From positions 7,868,001 through 7,932,000 of the forward strand of contig NC_056538.1 of assembly GCF_910596095.1 (NCBI RefSeq): a stretch of 64,000 nucleotides of DNA. Reading direction: 5' to 3'. This stretch comes from Thunnus maccoyii. Lineage: Eukaryota; Chordata; Actinopteri; Scombriformes; Scombridae. The first letter of the stretch is position 1, and every line of letters starts with the position of its first letter. Positions 11,946-25,636 of this stretch are shown here, one piece after another. Made by a program: the position numbers and the translations under genes. The notes below the pieces were generated by a model that worked only from the letters and a program-made list of their open reading frames with translations, was not told the DNA's origin and ran no database searches.

Positions 11946-13933
11946 TTTAGAAATAGAGGAACTAGAAAAAGGAAATTAAGTGTGTGAAACTGGATTATCT
12001 TGAAAAAACACATCCACAACATCGTCATGTACGTTTCTTATCACAGTTCCTTTTCTGAGTAAATGAGGCTGCACCTTATTCTAAAAAACATTTACTCTTT
12101 CATTGCTTTGCTTCTTGCTCGTAGTTGGCTTTACTGAAATGCGTATAAAGGCTCAGCATCCAAGGTCCTCATCAAATACATTATATTTACCTTCATTAAA
12201 GCTGTATTCCACTTATTTTACACATTATGACCAGCTCATTCATGCAGAGTGCAACTCAGTTGTATACTGTCCTCTAGCTCTGGAGCTAAACCCCTGATGA
12301 TTACCAGGGTTATCTCTACTTGGATCAGTGGATCCAGGATGGCAAGATACACTGATGAATGGAGGAAATCACAAATAAAATAAATTAATTTTTCGTGCAA
12401 TATTAACAGTTTTTTTTTACAATTTGTTTTAGAAATAAATAACTTTGCTAACATATTAATTAATTGATTACTATATAATAAAAACAGGAACAAAAAAAAG
12501 TATGTACAGTAATAATAATAATAAGTTTATTTAGTATAGCACCTTTCACAGAAATAAAATTCACAAAGTGGCTCACAAGAATAAAAGTTAAAAATATGAC
12601 CATGAAACATACAAACAATAGAAACATATGCCACAAGTTAAAGTTAATATAAAAACAAACACAGGCAACAGGGTACCCCAAAAGAAACAAACAAAAGAAC
12701 AATCACTTCACAACACACACATCTCAGGTGACACAAAGGCCAATTTAAAAAGATGGGTCTTAAATTGCTTTTTAAAGGCTTCTATAGAGACTGCAGGCCG
12801 TATGTGTAAAGGAAGAGAGGAAGTGGATTTTAATGTTTTGAGACCCAGAGAGTGAGGATCAATGCTGTACTTTCACTTTTCGGCTTGCTGTATGACTTCA
12901 GCAGAAACTGGACTAACATGGGATGGAAATGGAGACCAGACTCTTCAACATAATAGGCTTTTACATTATCATTAAGATATTCTGTATGTATGTCGGCAAT
13001 AAGAGATCTTTAATGGATGCAAACAAATGAACCATTCTGAAAATTCAAAAGTAGAAATTGCAGGCTTTTAACAGAAGCTGCCATGCAGAGTCATAAGGAC
13101 ACAACGATATCTCATTAGTCCTGAATCCACAAGTGTCAAGCAAGGAGACACTACTGATAGGCACAATACAGATGACCATTTTCTGTTTCACAGGGTCTGT
13201 ATAAGAGCTCTAACGAGACTGTGAATGACCCTGTTTATTTAGAGGACACTTTAAAGCAGCCAGAGTAGATTATTCATTAGATTATTGCAGTTGAAGAAAT
13301 TTAACCTGCCAAAGTCAGGTGCACTTCTACACCAGCATGCCTCCTCCATCATCATCTGGTTAGCTGCTGCAACTGCCACAGACAAGAGCAGCATTTCTCC
13401 TAGACCTGAATGCCTCCAGGACACTGAGGCAAGCAGAAAAGATCATGGCCGACCCCTAAAACCCCAGACATAAACTTTTTGAAACACTCCCCTCCAGCAA
13501 GAGGCTGAGGTCTGTCGAGACCAAAACCTCACGCCAAATGAACAGTTTCTTCCCATCTGCAGCCGGCCTCAACAACAAGGCCCGGGACACAGACTCTACC
13601 CCCCTATGATAAGAACTAGGAGTAATAAACACAGCAAAATAAAAAGTAAAAAGTCAAGTAAATGGATTTCAATCTATATACCTTATATATATTATAAACA
13701 TTACAATACTTAGGCTATTGTTTATAATGTATATCATGTATATAGATTGACAGGCATGAAGGCAATAAAAACATCTAATGACTGGTACACACGCCTGCAC
13801 TCTATTCTCATGAAAAACATTTCCTGGCAGTTATGACTCACCTTTCTTTTAATTATGACTTCACATCAAGTCTTTTGACACTTACAAGGAATTTGACTCA
13901 CTCTCAACACACACAACACAACAGACACACTGT

Positions 13934-14001
13934 ACAGTACATGCAGTCTGTATCCAGTCCTCATCAGACAGTACATGCAGTCTGTATCCAGTCCTCATCA
14001 G
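13934..14001. repeat. 34-bp minisatellite, two copies in unit 2
   Basis: Two perfect direct copies (13934-13967 and 13968-14001). Units 1 and 3 have one copy. This accounts for the 34-bp period difference of unit 3. Confidence 0.9.
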
Positions 14002-14606
14002 ATTTCAGTTTCAAGTCAAGTCTATTAGCAGGTTTTTTTCCCAAAGTAAAGGGCTCAAGTTCAGGTTCATTCAAGTGATAAATGTTGTCACTTCTTTTTT
14101 GCGTGGCATAAAATTACAGATGATGTACATAGCAGTAAGATCTACAGAACAGTTTCTTTACAGAAACCACAACAACAACTGTAACATACAAGAAACTTCT
14201 GCTCGTTTGGCTGCTACTGCAGTCTAGTAGCCCAGTAATGTTGCACTAGGAAGTACAACTGGCTCCAAAGCCATGACAAGACAGAGAGAGACGCAGGTTG
14301 ATGGCAAATAATTAATTTATTTTAATGAAGAGCATAACAATTAACTCAAAATGAAAAAAAATACAGTGACATGTGATAATCAGTAAAGTCAGTGGTGAGA
14401 TTGTGTGTATGGACGGGTGAGCTATGTGGTGTTAGATGATGATGTTGGATGACATGAAACAAACAAAGATGTGCGGGAGAGAAGAGCTCCCCTCGGACTG
14501 AAGAGGGGCAAGGATTTATAGTCGGGAAGCAGGTGCTTCCAACTAGAATGATCAGCGCTTCACCTTCTACTGTTTGCTGCATATACTGTCACATTAATTT
14601 AAGTTG

Positions 14607-17600
14607 GTTGCAGAGTTTCTCCTCAGTGTCTTTCTCAATGGACAGCCCTGGCTCTACAGAATCCAGTCTGGGAGAAGGTCTCATTATACAGGCTCATCTC
14701 TCCTGTCTTTTCCCTTTCTCCCTTTTCTGACTGTTGTGACAGAGAACTTTTCTTTCAACTTTAATCTCATGTTCAACATTAAATTATTACATCTGTATCA
14801 AATAAACATATTTTCTTGATTGGCATTTATTTCATCAACTTATTTTTTTCTTATTTAAAATCCCACCTTCAGTAATGAAAATAGCACAAGAGAGTTCATT
14901 ACTGATGATCAACTCACGTTCTTCTCTGTACTTGAATCAGCCGCAGTCTAAAGTTTAGTCATTGGGTGGTCACTGCCGGGAGGCAGGCTGGAAAGTTTTC
15001 AGCTGGTTTTCTTTTCAAATGGCTCTACTGAATATAAAAGCTGCATGGTTGACAATTTAACTACTGTTTCTTTTTTTAATACTGCAATAAATGTGGTTAA
15101 ATGTGGTTAATCATATTATTAATTAAGTAAATAGATAAGAACAGCAGTCAGTTCAGTCAAACTGGACCATGGGGTGGTCACTCCAGGGAGGCAGACTGGA
15201 AAGTTTTTCCTCAGTGGCTGTTTGTATGAGCCAGTCCCAGGCCTTAAAGAATCCAGTTTAGCACACCTACTGATCGCACCTTTCAACACCATGGACAGCG
15301 CCTCAGCAGATCAAAAGTTATGTTTTGTCTCCCATAATCCACCAAGGTTCACCAGCTTAACAAATCAAGGTACAAATCCCTTTGTGGCCTATAAATAACT
15401 TTATACATCCAGCAATGTAGAGCTGAGTTAATTTTGCTCTAAAACACACACACAGGTTTCCTGTTTAGTTTAAATCATGACTCCAGAGTGACCCAAACAT
15501 AATTTGTCTAAGAATTTAATTCTCTCTAACCTGCATATACATCTCCAGGGCCAACAGAGACTTTCTGTTGGTTAAGGTCATCACTCGGTGAGCCTGCATG
15601 GAAAATATGACCCTCATTACATTGTAATGTTAAAGTCTCCCTCCACTCAAAAATGTGTTTGGCTTATTGTCACCAGTTGGATGTTTGAGCTTCACTGTGC
15701 AAAATGATGTATGTGCAGAGTGACACCAGAAGACTGTTTTCACATTCACTTGCTGAAAGTGGAAAGTTTCTCTGTGCTCACTGAAAATCTGAGTTTAAGA
15801 TGTCTACCTACAAGCAGGATTTGTGACATCACAACTAGTTTGGAGCCAGTCGTGGTCCAATATTCAACTTACACAAGTGTGATGTGGAAACTTGAAGCCT
15901 GCAGTGCAAAAACATTGAGACTGGACTTTACAGTGAAGAAGGAGACATCTTGAGTCCAGCAGTTAACTTTAAATCTAAAATATTTGCATATTCATTGATT
16001 CATGAATTTTTGTAATGGGAGAAGTAGATGTCATTTTAAGGATTTTATGGGAATAACTAAACTTTTAAATTTGTGAGCTGAGTCACTGATGAGCTCACCA
16101 TGCCTTACACAACTACAATAGCATATGTTTCTAGGAAACTTCTTTAAAATGAAGAAATTTGACTTTCTGCATGGAAACATGTTTTCTATCTATGTACATG
16201 GAGAACTAACAGTATCCCAGACGTACTAATGCAAAGACAGGGGGCGCCATCATCAAACTAAAAAATATAAATTCTCCCTTTTGGTTTCTAATTGTTTTGT
16301 CAAAGATGAACACTGATGTTTTCACACCACATATGTTTAACAAAGGCATTAAAACGTGTTTGAAGTGCTGACTCTGAATATCCTGGTCTGGGTACAGTCA
16401 TATATACAGTACAACTCCTTTCAAAGTAACTATTGGCAACAACCATCTTTTCACAGGAGGTGCAGGAGAGAAAACATTTGCTTGAATGTCATTTGAATAA
16501 AGATTTAAATTAATAAAAATAAAATACTAAGCAGTGAACAAGAGGCAGGAATATAAAGTATCACAGCCGAACACGCTTACCAGCAGATCTGCACATCCGC
16601 CACAATCTGTTCTTTGCGGGGAAATGAATGGCTTTGCAGCAAGTTCAGCAATGCCCCTCTTGATGTGATCTCAGAACAAAGCCACTTCATCAGGGCGGTC
16701 CAGGTCCTGAACAACACGTGATGGTACTGTGAGGACAATGTTGTCAAACTCCAGCTCTGCCCAGGGTGAAGGAGCTGTACGTAGCAATGACCAATCATCA
16801 GCTGTTGTCACATCTGAAAAAACAAAAGGAAGCTTTGAATTATTATTGACTAATAACTTTGTAAAATGCACCATGGTATGTCCTTATGTGAAAAACTAAC
16901 TAACTTTAAATCATCATCAAACTCCAGTAATCAGATGGTTATGGCCGGTTATGTAGACTGAGATGCAAAACTGTAAGTTTGCACTCCAGCAACTTCAGCC
17001 AAGAGTGACCCAGAGATTAAACAGTGACGTTATTCTTCTAGTGGTTTATACAATCCTGAGAGCCTTCAGCACTCAGCATCATCAGTTGGAGAAGATGCTG
17101 ATTTATTTGCCTGCAAATACTAGTTTTATCCTCAGGCTTTTAGTATATATATCATGTATAATGATATATATGAATATTTATATGTAAGGTTTTTTTTATA
17201 TGGCAATATAGATACTAGACCAGAAACTTAGTTGCCAAACAGCAAACAGGTCTATGACCAACTGATACAAATGATGTGTGTGAGGGTTGGCCAAGCAGCC
17301 CAGCACAAAAATGAGGTGTTGCAGTCCAAGTGAATTTTATTCGCCATCAGTGGAGTCCCGCGCAGATATTCACAGTGGACATAAATATCTGGCCAAAGTG
17401 GAAAGAAATGAAAAAACAAAAATAACTAACTAACCAAAAACAACCATTGGCCATAGGAGAATACACACACAAAAAACTGCGGACTGAAGCTGTGTCTGTC
17501 TCTGCATGACCAGAAGCCTCGAGTCACCCCAGACTTCTCCCTTTTATACACCTACTCAAGAGAACAATATCAATTATCTCTTACAAAACACTAACAAGGA

Positions 17601-18025
17601 CAGCAGTGTTAAATAACAATAGACTGTCAAATAGAAATTCATTTAAGTTGACTCTAAAGCATGTTTTTCTTTTAAAAGAGTAATTTAACAGTCAAATCCC
17701 CCAAAAGAGGCAAAATACCCCTCCCACTCTACCGCACTTAGTCTCTTCCCCTGGAAACCCCTCTACTTAACCAGGTGGACTGCACAAGCTTGAGTTTGCC
17801 AGTCCCTGGTCTGACAGAGGAAGAGAAAGCACAGCGGAGAAAACAGGTGAAGCATAATTTAAAATCAATAAACTGAGTATTTATAACACAACTACAATGT
17901 GTCTTCTTTTTTACCACAACGTTTTAAATGTGTGCATTGTACAAGTCAATGTTAGCAAACACCGACATACTAAGTAAACAATCTGTTGGATAAAAATCTC
18001 TGACTAACAACAAAATTGAGAGGAG

Positions 18026-18057
<32 letters not shown>

Positions 18058-18375
18058 TATACACGCCTTACTTTAGGGCACAGGGCTTCCCTGTGACAAT
18101 ATGCATTAAATTCTCTACACAGTGTTTTGTGAAGTATGAGCAAGGAGTCTGACACACACACTGACCAGACTAATATGGTGCGAGTACAGCCCCTTCCACT
18201 GTGATCTCCACCCCCTCCACCTATGTTCTGGATCAGATCAGGTAGATGAATCCTCCCCACAAGTTCAACACCTGTATCTTCTCTGTGGTAACAAGAAACT
18301 GCTCAACGACACGTGGGGCTCTCAGGACCTTTGCAGCCCTTAAAGAGTCTGTCTGACAACCTATCTGGACCTGAG
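14607..18375 (-). pseudogene. Decayed TCAF exons in unit 3
   Basis: Copy of the unit 1 remnants, shifted by 14450 bp, with the same broken exons 11, 10, 8 and 7. Confidence 0.8.
17277..17816 (-). mobile_element. Solo-LTR-like element, unit 3
   Basis: Identical arrangement to the unit 1 copy. Confidence 0.55.
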
Positions 18376-18532
18376 GAAGACGATTGTGTTACTGTTTTGA
18401 AAACTTGTATGAAAATCGATTGAGCAGTGTTGTGATGTGTGACTATATATGAGTCAGTGGATCCAGGATGGCAAGATACACTGATGAATGGAGGAAATCA
18501 CAAATAAAATAAATTAATTTTTAGTGCAATAA

Positions 18533-19170
18533 TAAGTACCCCAAAAGAAACAAACAAAAGAACAATCACTTCACAACACACACATCTCAGGTGACACAAA
18601 GGCCAATTTAAAAAGATGGGTCTTAAATTGCTTTTTAAAGGCTTCTATAGAGACTGCAGGCTGTATGTGTAAAGGAAGAGAGTTCATAGTGTTGGAGCCG
18701 CTATTGTAAAGGCACGATCACCTTTAGTTTTCAGCCGAGAGTGAAGGACAGTCAGTGGGTCCTTGTCAGAAGACCTAAATGACCTACTGGCAATATAAGG
18801 ATGGAGAAAATCACAAATGTACTCAGGTGCCTGTCCATGCAAGGCTCTATACGTGTTAACAGGAACCTTAAAATGAATCCTAAACCAGATGGGAAGCCAA
18901 TATAAAGAACTTAAAATGGGAGTGACGAGAGTCATTCTGCTGGACCTGGTTAACAGCCTTGCAGCAGCAATCTGGACCATTTGTAGACGATTCAGAGATG
19001 AATTGCTGAGACAGGTGAAAATGGAATTATAATAGTCCAGCCGGGAAGATACGAAAGCGTGAGTAATCATCTCAAGCTCCAGTTGTGATATGACAGACCT
19101 GAATTTTGCAATACGATTGCAGCATAAGAGACATCAGGTATTATAAAAGCCAGTTCTCTCTAACTCTCTA
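18533..19170 (-). mobile_element. L2/CR1-type LINE, 3' part of ORF2, unit 3
   Basis: Copy of the unit 1 fragment at +14450 with the same frame and motifs. Confidence 0.8.
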
Positions 19171-21641
19171 TTTAGAAATAGAGGAACTAGAAAAAGGAAA
19201 TTAAGTGTGTGAAACTGGATTATCTTGAAAAAACACATCCACAACATCGTCATGTACGTTTCTTATCACAGTTCCTTTTCTGAGTAAATGAGGCTGCACC
19301 TTATTCTAAAAAACATTTACTCTTTCATTGCTTTGCTTCTTGCTCGTAGTTGGCTTTACTGAAATGCGTATAAAGGCTCAGCATCCAAGGTCCTCATCAA
19401 ATACATTATATTTACCTTCATTAAAGCTGTATTCCACTTATTTTACACATTATGACCAGCTCATTCATGCAGAGTGCAACTCAGTTGTATACTGTCCTCT
19501 AGCTCTGGAGCTAAACCCCTGATGATTACCAGGGTTATCTCTACTTGGATCAGTGGATCCAGGATGGCAAGATACACTGATGAATGGAGGAAATCACAAA
19601 TAAAATAAATTAATTTTTCGTGCAATATTAACAGTTTTTTTTTACAATTTGTTTTAGAAATAAATAACTTTGCTAACATATTAATTAATTGATTACTATA
19701 TAATAAAAACAGGAACAAAAAAAAGTATGTACAGTAATAATAATAATAAGTTTATTTAGTATAGCACCTTTCACAGAAATAAAATTCACAAAGTGGCTCA
19801 CAAGAATAAAAGTTAAAAATATGACCATGAAACATACAAACAATAGAAACATATGCCACAAGTTAAAGTTAATATAAAAACAAACACAGGCAACAGGGTA
19901 CCCCAAAAGAAACAAACAAAAGAACAATCACTTCACAACACACACATCTCAGGTGACACAAAGGCCAATTTAAAAAGATGGGTCTTAAATTGCTTTTTAA
20001 AGGCTTCTATAGAGACTGCAGGCCGTATGTGTAAAGGAAGAGAGGAAGTGGATTTTAATGTTTTGAGACCCAGAGAGTGAGGATCAATGCTGTACTTTCA
20101 CTTTTCGGCTTGCTGTATGACTTCAGCAGAAACTGGACTAACATGGGATGGAAATGGAGACCAGACTCTTCAACATAATAGGCTTTTACATTATCATTAA
20201 GATATTCTGTATGTATGTCGGCAATAAGAGATCTTTAATGGATGCAAACAAATGAACCATTCTGAAAATTCAAAAGTAGAAATTGCAGGCTTTTAACAGA
20301 AGCTGCCATGCAGAGTCATAAGGACACAACGATATCTCATTAGTCCTGAATCCACAAGTGTCAAGCAAGGAGACACTACTGATAGGCACAATACAGATGA
20401 CCATTTTCTGTTTCACAGGGTCTGTATAAGAGCTCTAACGAGACTGTGAATGACCCTGTTTATTTAGAGGACACTTTAAAGCAGCCAGAGTAGATTATTC
20501 ATTAGATTATTGCAGTTGAAGAAATTTAACCTGCCAAAGTCAGGTGCACTTCTACACCAGCATGCCTCCTCCATCATCATCTGGTTAGCTGCTGCAACTG
20601 CCACAGACAAGAGCAGCATTTCTCCTAGACCTGAATGCCTCCAGGACACTGAGGCAAGCAGAAAAGATCATGGCCGACCCCTAAAACCCCAGACATAAAC
20701 TTTTTGAAACACTCCCCTCCAGCAAGAGGCTGAGGTCTGTCGAGACCAAAACCTCACGCCAAATGAACAGTTTCTTCCCATCTGCAGCCGGCCTCAACAA
20801 CAAGGCCCGGGACACAGACTCTACCCCCCTATGATAAGAACTAGGAGTAATAAACACAGCAAAATAAAAAGTAAAAAGTCAAGTAAATGGATTTCAATCT
20901 ATATACCTTATATATATTATAAACATTACAATACTTAGGCTATTGTTTATAATGTATATCATGTATATAGATTGACAGGCATGAAGGCAATAAAAACATC
21001 TAATGACTGGTACACACGCCTGCACTCTATTCTCATGAAAAACATTTCCTGGCAGTTATGACTCACCTTTCTTTTAATTATGACTTCACATCAAGTCTTT
21101 TGACACTTACAAGGAATTTGACTCACTCTCAACACACACAACACAACAGACACACTGTACAGTACATGCAGTCTGTATCCAGTCCTCATCAGATTTCAGT
21201 TTCAAGTCAAGTCTATTAGCAGGTTTTTTTCCCAAAGTAAAGGGCTCAAGTTCAGGTTCATTCAAGTGATAAATGTTGTCACTTCTTTTTTGCGTGGCAT
21301 AAAATTACAGATGATGTACATAGCAGTAAGATCTACAGAACAGTTTCTTTACAGAAACCACAACAACAACTGTAACATACAAGAAACTTCTGCTCGTTTG
21401 GCTGCTACTGCAGTCTAGTAGCCCAGTAATGTTGCACTAGGAAGTACAACTGGCTCCAAAGCCATGACAAGACAGAGAGAGACGCAGGTTGATGGCAAAT
21501 AATTAATTTATTTTAATGAAGAGCATAACAATTAACTCAAAATGAAAAAAAATACAGTGACATGTGATAATCAGTAAAGTCAGTGGTGAGATTGTGTGTA
21601 TGGACGGGTGAGCTATGTGGTGTTAGATGATGATGTTGGAT

Positions 21642-23028
21642 GACATGAAACAAACAAAGATGTGCGGGAGAGAAGAGCTCCCCTCGGACTGAAGAGGGGC
21701 AAGGATTTATAGTCGGGAAGCAGGTGCTTCCAACTAGAATGATCAGCGCTTCACCTTCTACTGTTTGCTGCATATACTGTCACATTAATTTAAGTTGGTT
21801 GCAGAGTTTCTCCTCAGTGTCTTTCTCAATGGACAGCCCTGGCTCTACAGAATCCAGTCTGGGAGAAGGTCTCATTATACAGGCTCATCTCTCCTGTCTT
21901 TTCCCTTTCTCCCTTTTCTGACTGTTGTGACAGAGAACTTTTCTTTCAACTTTAATCTCATGTTCAACATTAAATTATTACATCTGTATCAAATAAACAT
22001 ATTTTCTTGATTGGCATTTATTTCATCAACTTATTTTTTTCTTATTTAAAATCCCACCTTCAGTAATGAAAATAGCACAAGAGAGTTCATTACTGATGAT
22101 CAACTCACGTTCTTCTCTGTACTTGAATCAGCCGCAGTCTAAAGTTTAGTCATGGGGTGGTCACTCCAGGGAGGCAGACTGGAAAGTTTTTCCTCAGTGG
22201 CTGTTTGTATGAGCCAGTCCCAGGCCTTAAAGAATCCAGTTTAGCACACCTACTGATCGCACCTTTCAACACCATTGACAGCGCCTCAGCAGATCAAAAG
22301 TTATGTTTTGTCTCCCATAATCCACCAAGGTTCACCAGCTTAACAAATCAAGGTACAAATCCCTTTGTGGCATATAAATAACTTTATACATCCAGCAATG
22401 TAGAGCTGAGTTAACTTTGCTCTAAAACACACACACAATTTTCTTTTCTGATAGGTTTCCTGTTTAGTTTAAATCCTGTGTGTGTGTGTGGTATACATGC
22501 CCTACTTTAGGGCACGGGGCTTCCCTGTGACAATATGCATTAAATTCTCTACACAGTGTTTTGTGAAGTATGAGCAAGGCGTCTGACACACACACTGACC
22601 AGACTTGTAGTATGGTGTGAGTACAGCCCCTTCCACAGTGATCTCCACCCCCTCCACCTATGTTCTGGATCAGATCAGGTAGATGAATCCTCCCCACAAG
22701 TTCAACACCTGTATCTTCTCTGTGGTAAGAAGAAACTGCTCAATGACACGTGGGGCTCTCAGGACCTTTGCAGCCCTCAAAGAGTCTGTCTGACAACCTA
22801 TCTGGACCTGAGGAAGACGATTGTGTTACTGTTTTGAAAACCTGTGTGAAAATCGATTGAGCAGTGTTGTGATGTGTGACTATATATGAGTCAGTGGATC
22901 CAGGATGGCAAGATACACTGATGAATGGAGGAAATCACAAATAAAATAAATCAATTTTTAGTGCAGTAGTAACAGTTTTTTTTTACAATTTGTTTTAGAA
23001 ATGATTAACTTTGCTAACATATTAATTA
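21642..23028. repeat. Partial, rearranged tandem unit 4
   Basis: Matches the unit start to about 22150, then lacks 208 bp between two exon 11 fragments. It matches again to about 22475, then lacks about 2.5 kb (exon 10 and 8 remnants and the solo LTR), and resumes at the exon 7 remnant. It has one copy of a 79-bp sequence (22891-22968) that in units 1-3 flanks an L2-containing insertion. It is visibly more diverged than units 1-3 are from each other. Confidence 0.85.
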
Positions 23029-23869
23029 AAGCTATAATATGTAATTGTTCTGCCCAAACCCAGAGAAATCATTCATTTTAATCAAGGTAACGGTCCGTTT
23101 CATTTGGTTGCCTGTCAATGTCGTCAAACCCCCTCTACCAAAGAGTTTACACATACAAGATAATACGTCGGCGTTGTGGTTGTCTGCCAAAAAGTGACAT
23201 AAATTGACTTTTATTCAGTTTTAAGCCAAATTTTTATGATGAACTTTTTAGATCTTATAGTCACTGGACGTCTGGATCTTAAGTTATCAGAGAAACAAGC
23301 TGAGCAAACGTTAGCAGCAGCTCGGCTAACAGCCCTGACTGGACATCCACTTTACAAAGAACAACGATTTTTAATGTGAAACTACTTTATTCAATGTTTA
23401 TACCCGTTAATCACTGTGTACGTTTGTTTTGAAGAGGAGGAGATTCTGCAGATAATTCGGCTCCCAGTAAAAACATCTTGAGCAATGAACACTGGAGTAA
23501 TCCTATCCTGGAGAAGCTGGTTGTTTAACAGTGAAGACAACAACTCCCATGATCCCACGCTACTTCACACTGTCATCACACATGTCTTTTGTTACTGCGG
23601 TTAAGAAAAAAAGAGCAGTAATAATGAATTATCGCAATGCACTAATTCAGTTAGCAAACGTCCTCTTAATATTGCTGAATGTTAAATTGTTGCATGTTTG
23701 ATTTTCATTTTAAGACTTAACACCAATAAAATGCATCATACTGAATATTGAAAAACTGTTGAGACAGTCTGAAATAGCAAATTAGCAGATTCACGACGAA
23801 TTACAATTATTTGATTCTGTGTACTTACCTTCCTGTACTGATCCACCCTCCACTTCTTGACACACACAC

Positions 23870-23875
<6 letters not shown>
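21798..23875 (-). pseudogene. Decayed TCAF exons in unit 4 and beyond (exons 11, 7, 6)
   Basis: Exon 11 fragments lie at about 21798-21905 and 22153-22260. Exon 7 lies at about 22590-22815. A short exon 6 edge with its adjoining CA repeat lies at about 23829-23875. The exon 6 piece extends the remnant order (11, 7, 6) past the tandem unit. It suggests that an old TCAF copy (gene A) lay here and that part of it was amplified to make units 1-3. Confidence 0.65.
23030..23790. repeat. Probable dispersed fish repeat, unclassified
   Basis: No open frame of note. The stretch ACAACTCCCATGATCCCA and the AAGCTATAATATGTAA start look like non-autonomous repeats I associate with fish genomes. Ends and family were not determined. 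Confidence 0.3.
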
Positions 23876-24736
<861 letters not shown>

Positions 24737-24869
24737 CAGAGAGAGAGCAATGTGCATGTACTTACATATTACTGCAATGTACAGTGAACCCCACCCCTGC
24801 TCCCCTGAACAAGAGGGAGCAGTTCAGTGAAAACGATGAAGAGAATAAGAGGAGGGATTTCATGCAGCA

Positions 24870-25636
24870 AAACCTAATTACAGCTTGTCATGAGATTAAC
24901 GGAAAGATCACACGTCACTAGACAAAATGGACTACAACACCTGTCTGTTGAAACTCTTTGTCTGTATTAATACCTTGTCTGTGTTAATACCTTGTTTGTG
25001 TTAATCACTTGTGTCTTACACAAGTGGGTTGAGCCCGAGATACACCCTGGCTGTGAATGTATAGGAAACCTGTTTGTTCAGTAATTACAAGTATATTTAT
25101 CATCACAATATTTGTGGATGCTGAGACTGTAATAGAACATATTGATGAAATGTCAGATTAGTCTATCTATTTCTTGGGGAAACCTATGTTAATATTGTTT
25201 GATATGCATCAAAATCAAACTTGAATGAAAAATGTTTGAGTAGTTGTTGCGACTCAAAGAGAAATCTAATGCAATGTATACATTAATGTGACACACACAT
25301 CATGTTTTCATGTTTGTTGTGGGGAAAGAAACATAAGATCAGCTATCAGAAAAGATCACTGCTAAGCAGGAAGATGAGAAGGCCCATATGTATATTTGTA
25401 TTAAATTGTAGTACATACACATCTGGCTAAAAGCAGAACAGTAAGGCTGGCTTAGAATGGCTGGAAGAGTAAACAGTTGTATAAAACATTTTCTTGTCAT
25501 AACTGTGGTATTACTGACACTCATACTACCAGGAAAATCAAAATAATATTGGTATTATAGGTGTTGCACTGAAGCAACAGGGAACCCTGTGACTGAGGTT
25601 GAGTCCATATTATAAAGATGATAGCTTTTGCAGAAA
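24870..25636. repeat. Duplicated TCAF flank sequence
   Basis: Closely similar to about 37700-38280 and, in parts, to 38755-39110. A more distant relative lies upstream of genes B and C (about 36390-36530 and 54490-54650). It probably marks the 5' flank of the lost gene A. No coding potential was seen. Confidence 0.6.

Larger units (their letters stand above)
7226..14450. repeat. Tandem unit 2
   Basis: Same order of parts as unit 1, shifted by 7225. It carries two copies of the 34-bp minisatellite at 13934-14001. Confidence 0.9.
14451..21641. repeat. Tandem unit 3
   Basis: Same order as unit 2 but with a single copy of the 34-bp minisatellite, so 34 bp shorter. Confidence 0.9.
1..23028. repeat. 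Array of 7.2 kb tandem units, three full and one rearranged copy
   Basis: The sequence at position 1 recurs at 7226, 14451 and 21642, giving periods of 7225, 7225 and 7191 bp. Units 1-3 are nearly identical over their whole length. Differences seen by eye are two bases near 2662 (unit 1 against units 2 and 3) and a variable stretch near 6680, 13905 and 21130. The 34-bp shortening of unit 3 is one fewer copy of a 34-bp minisatellite. The array enters the window from the left, so the true copy number is unknown. Either very recent amplification or an assembly effect would explain the near identity. Confidence 0.95.
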
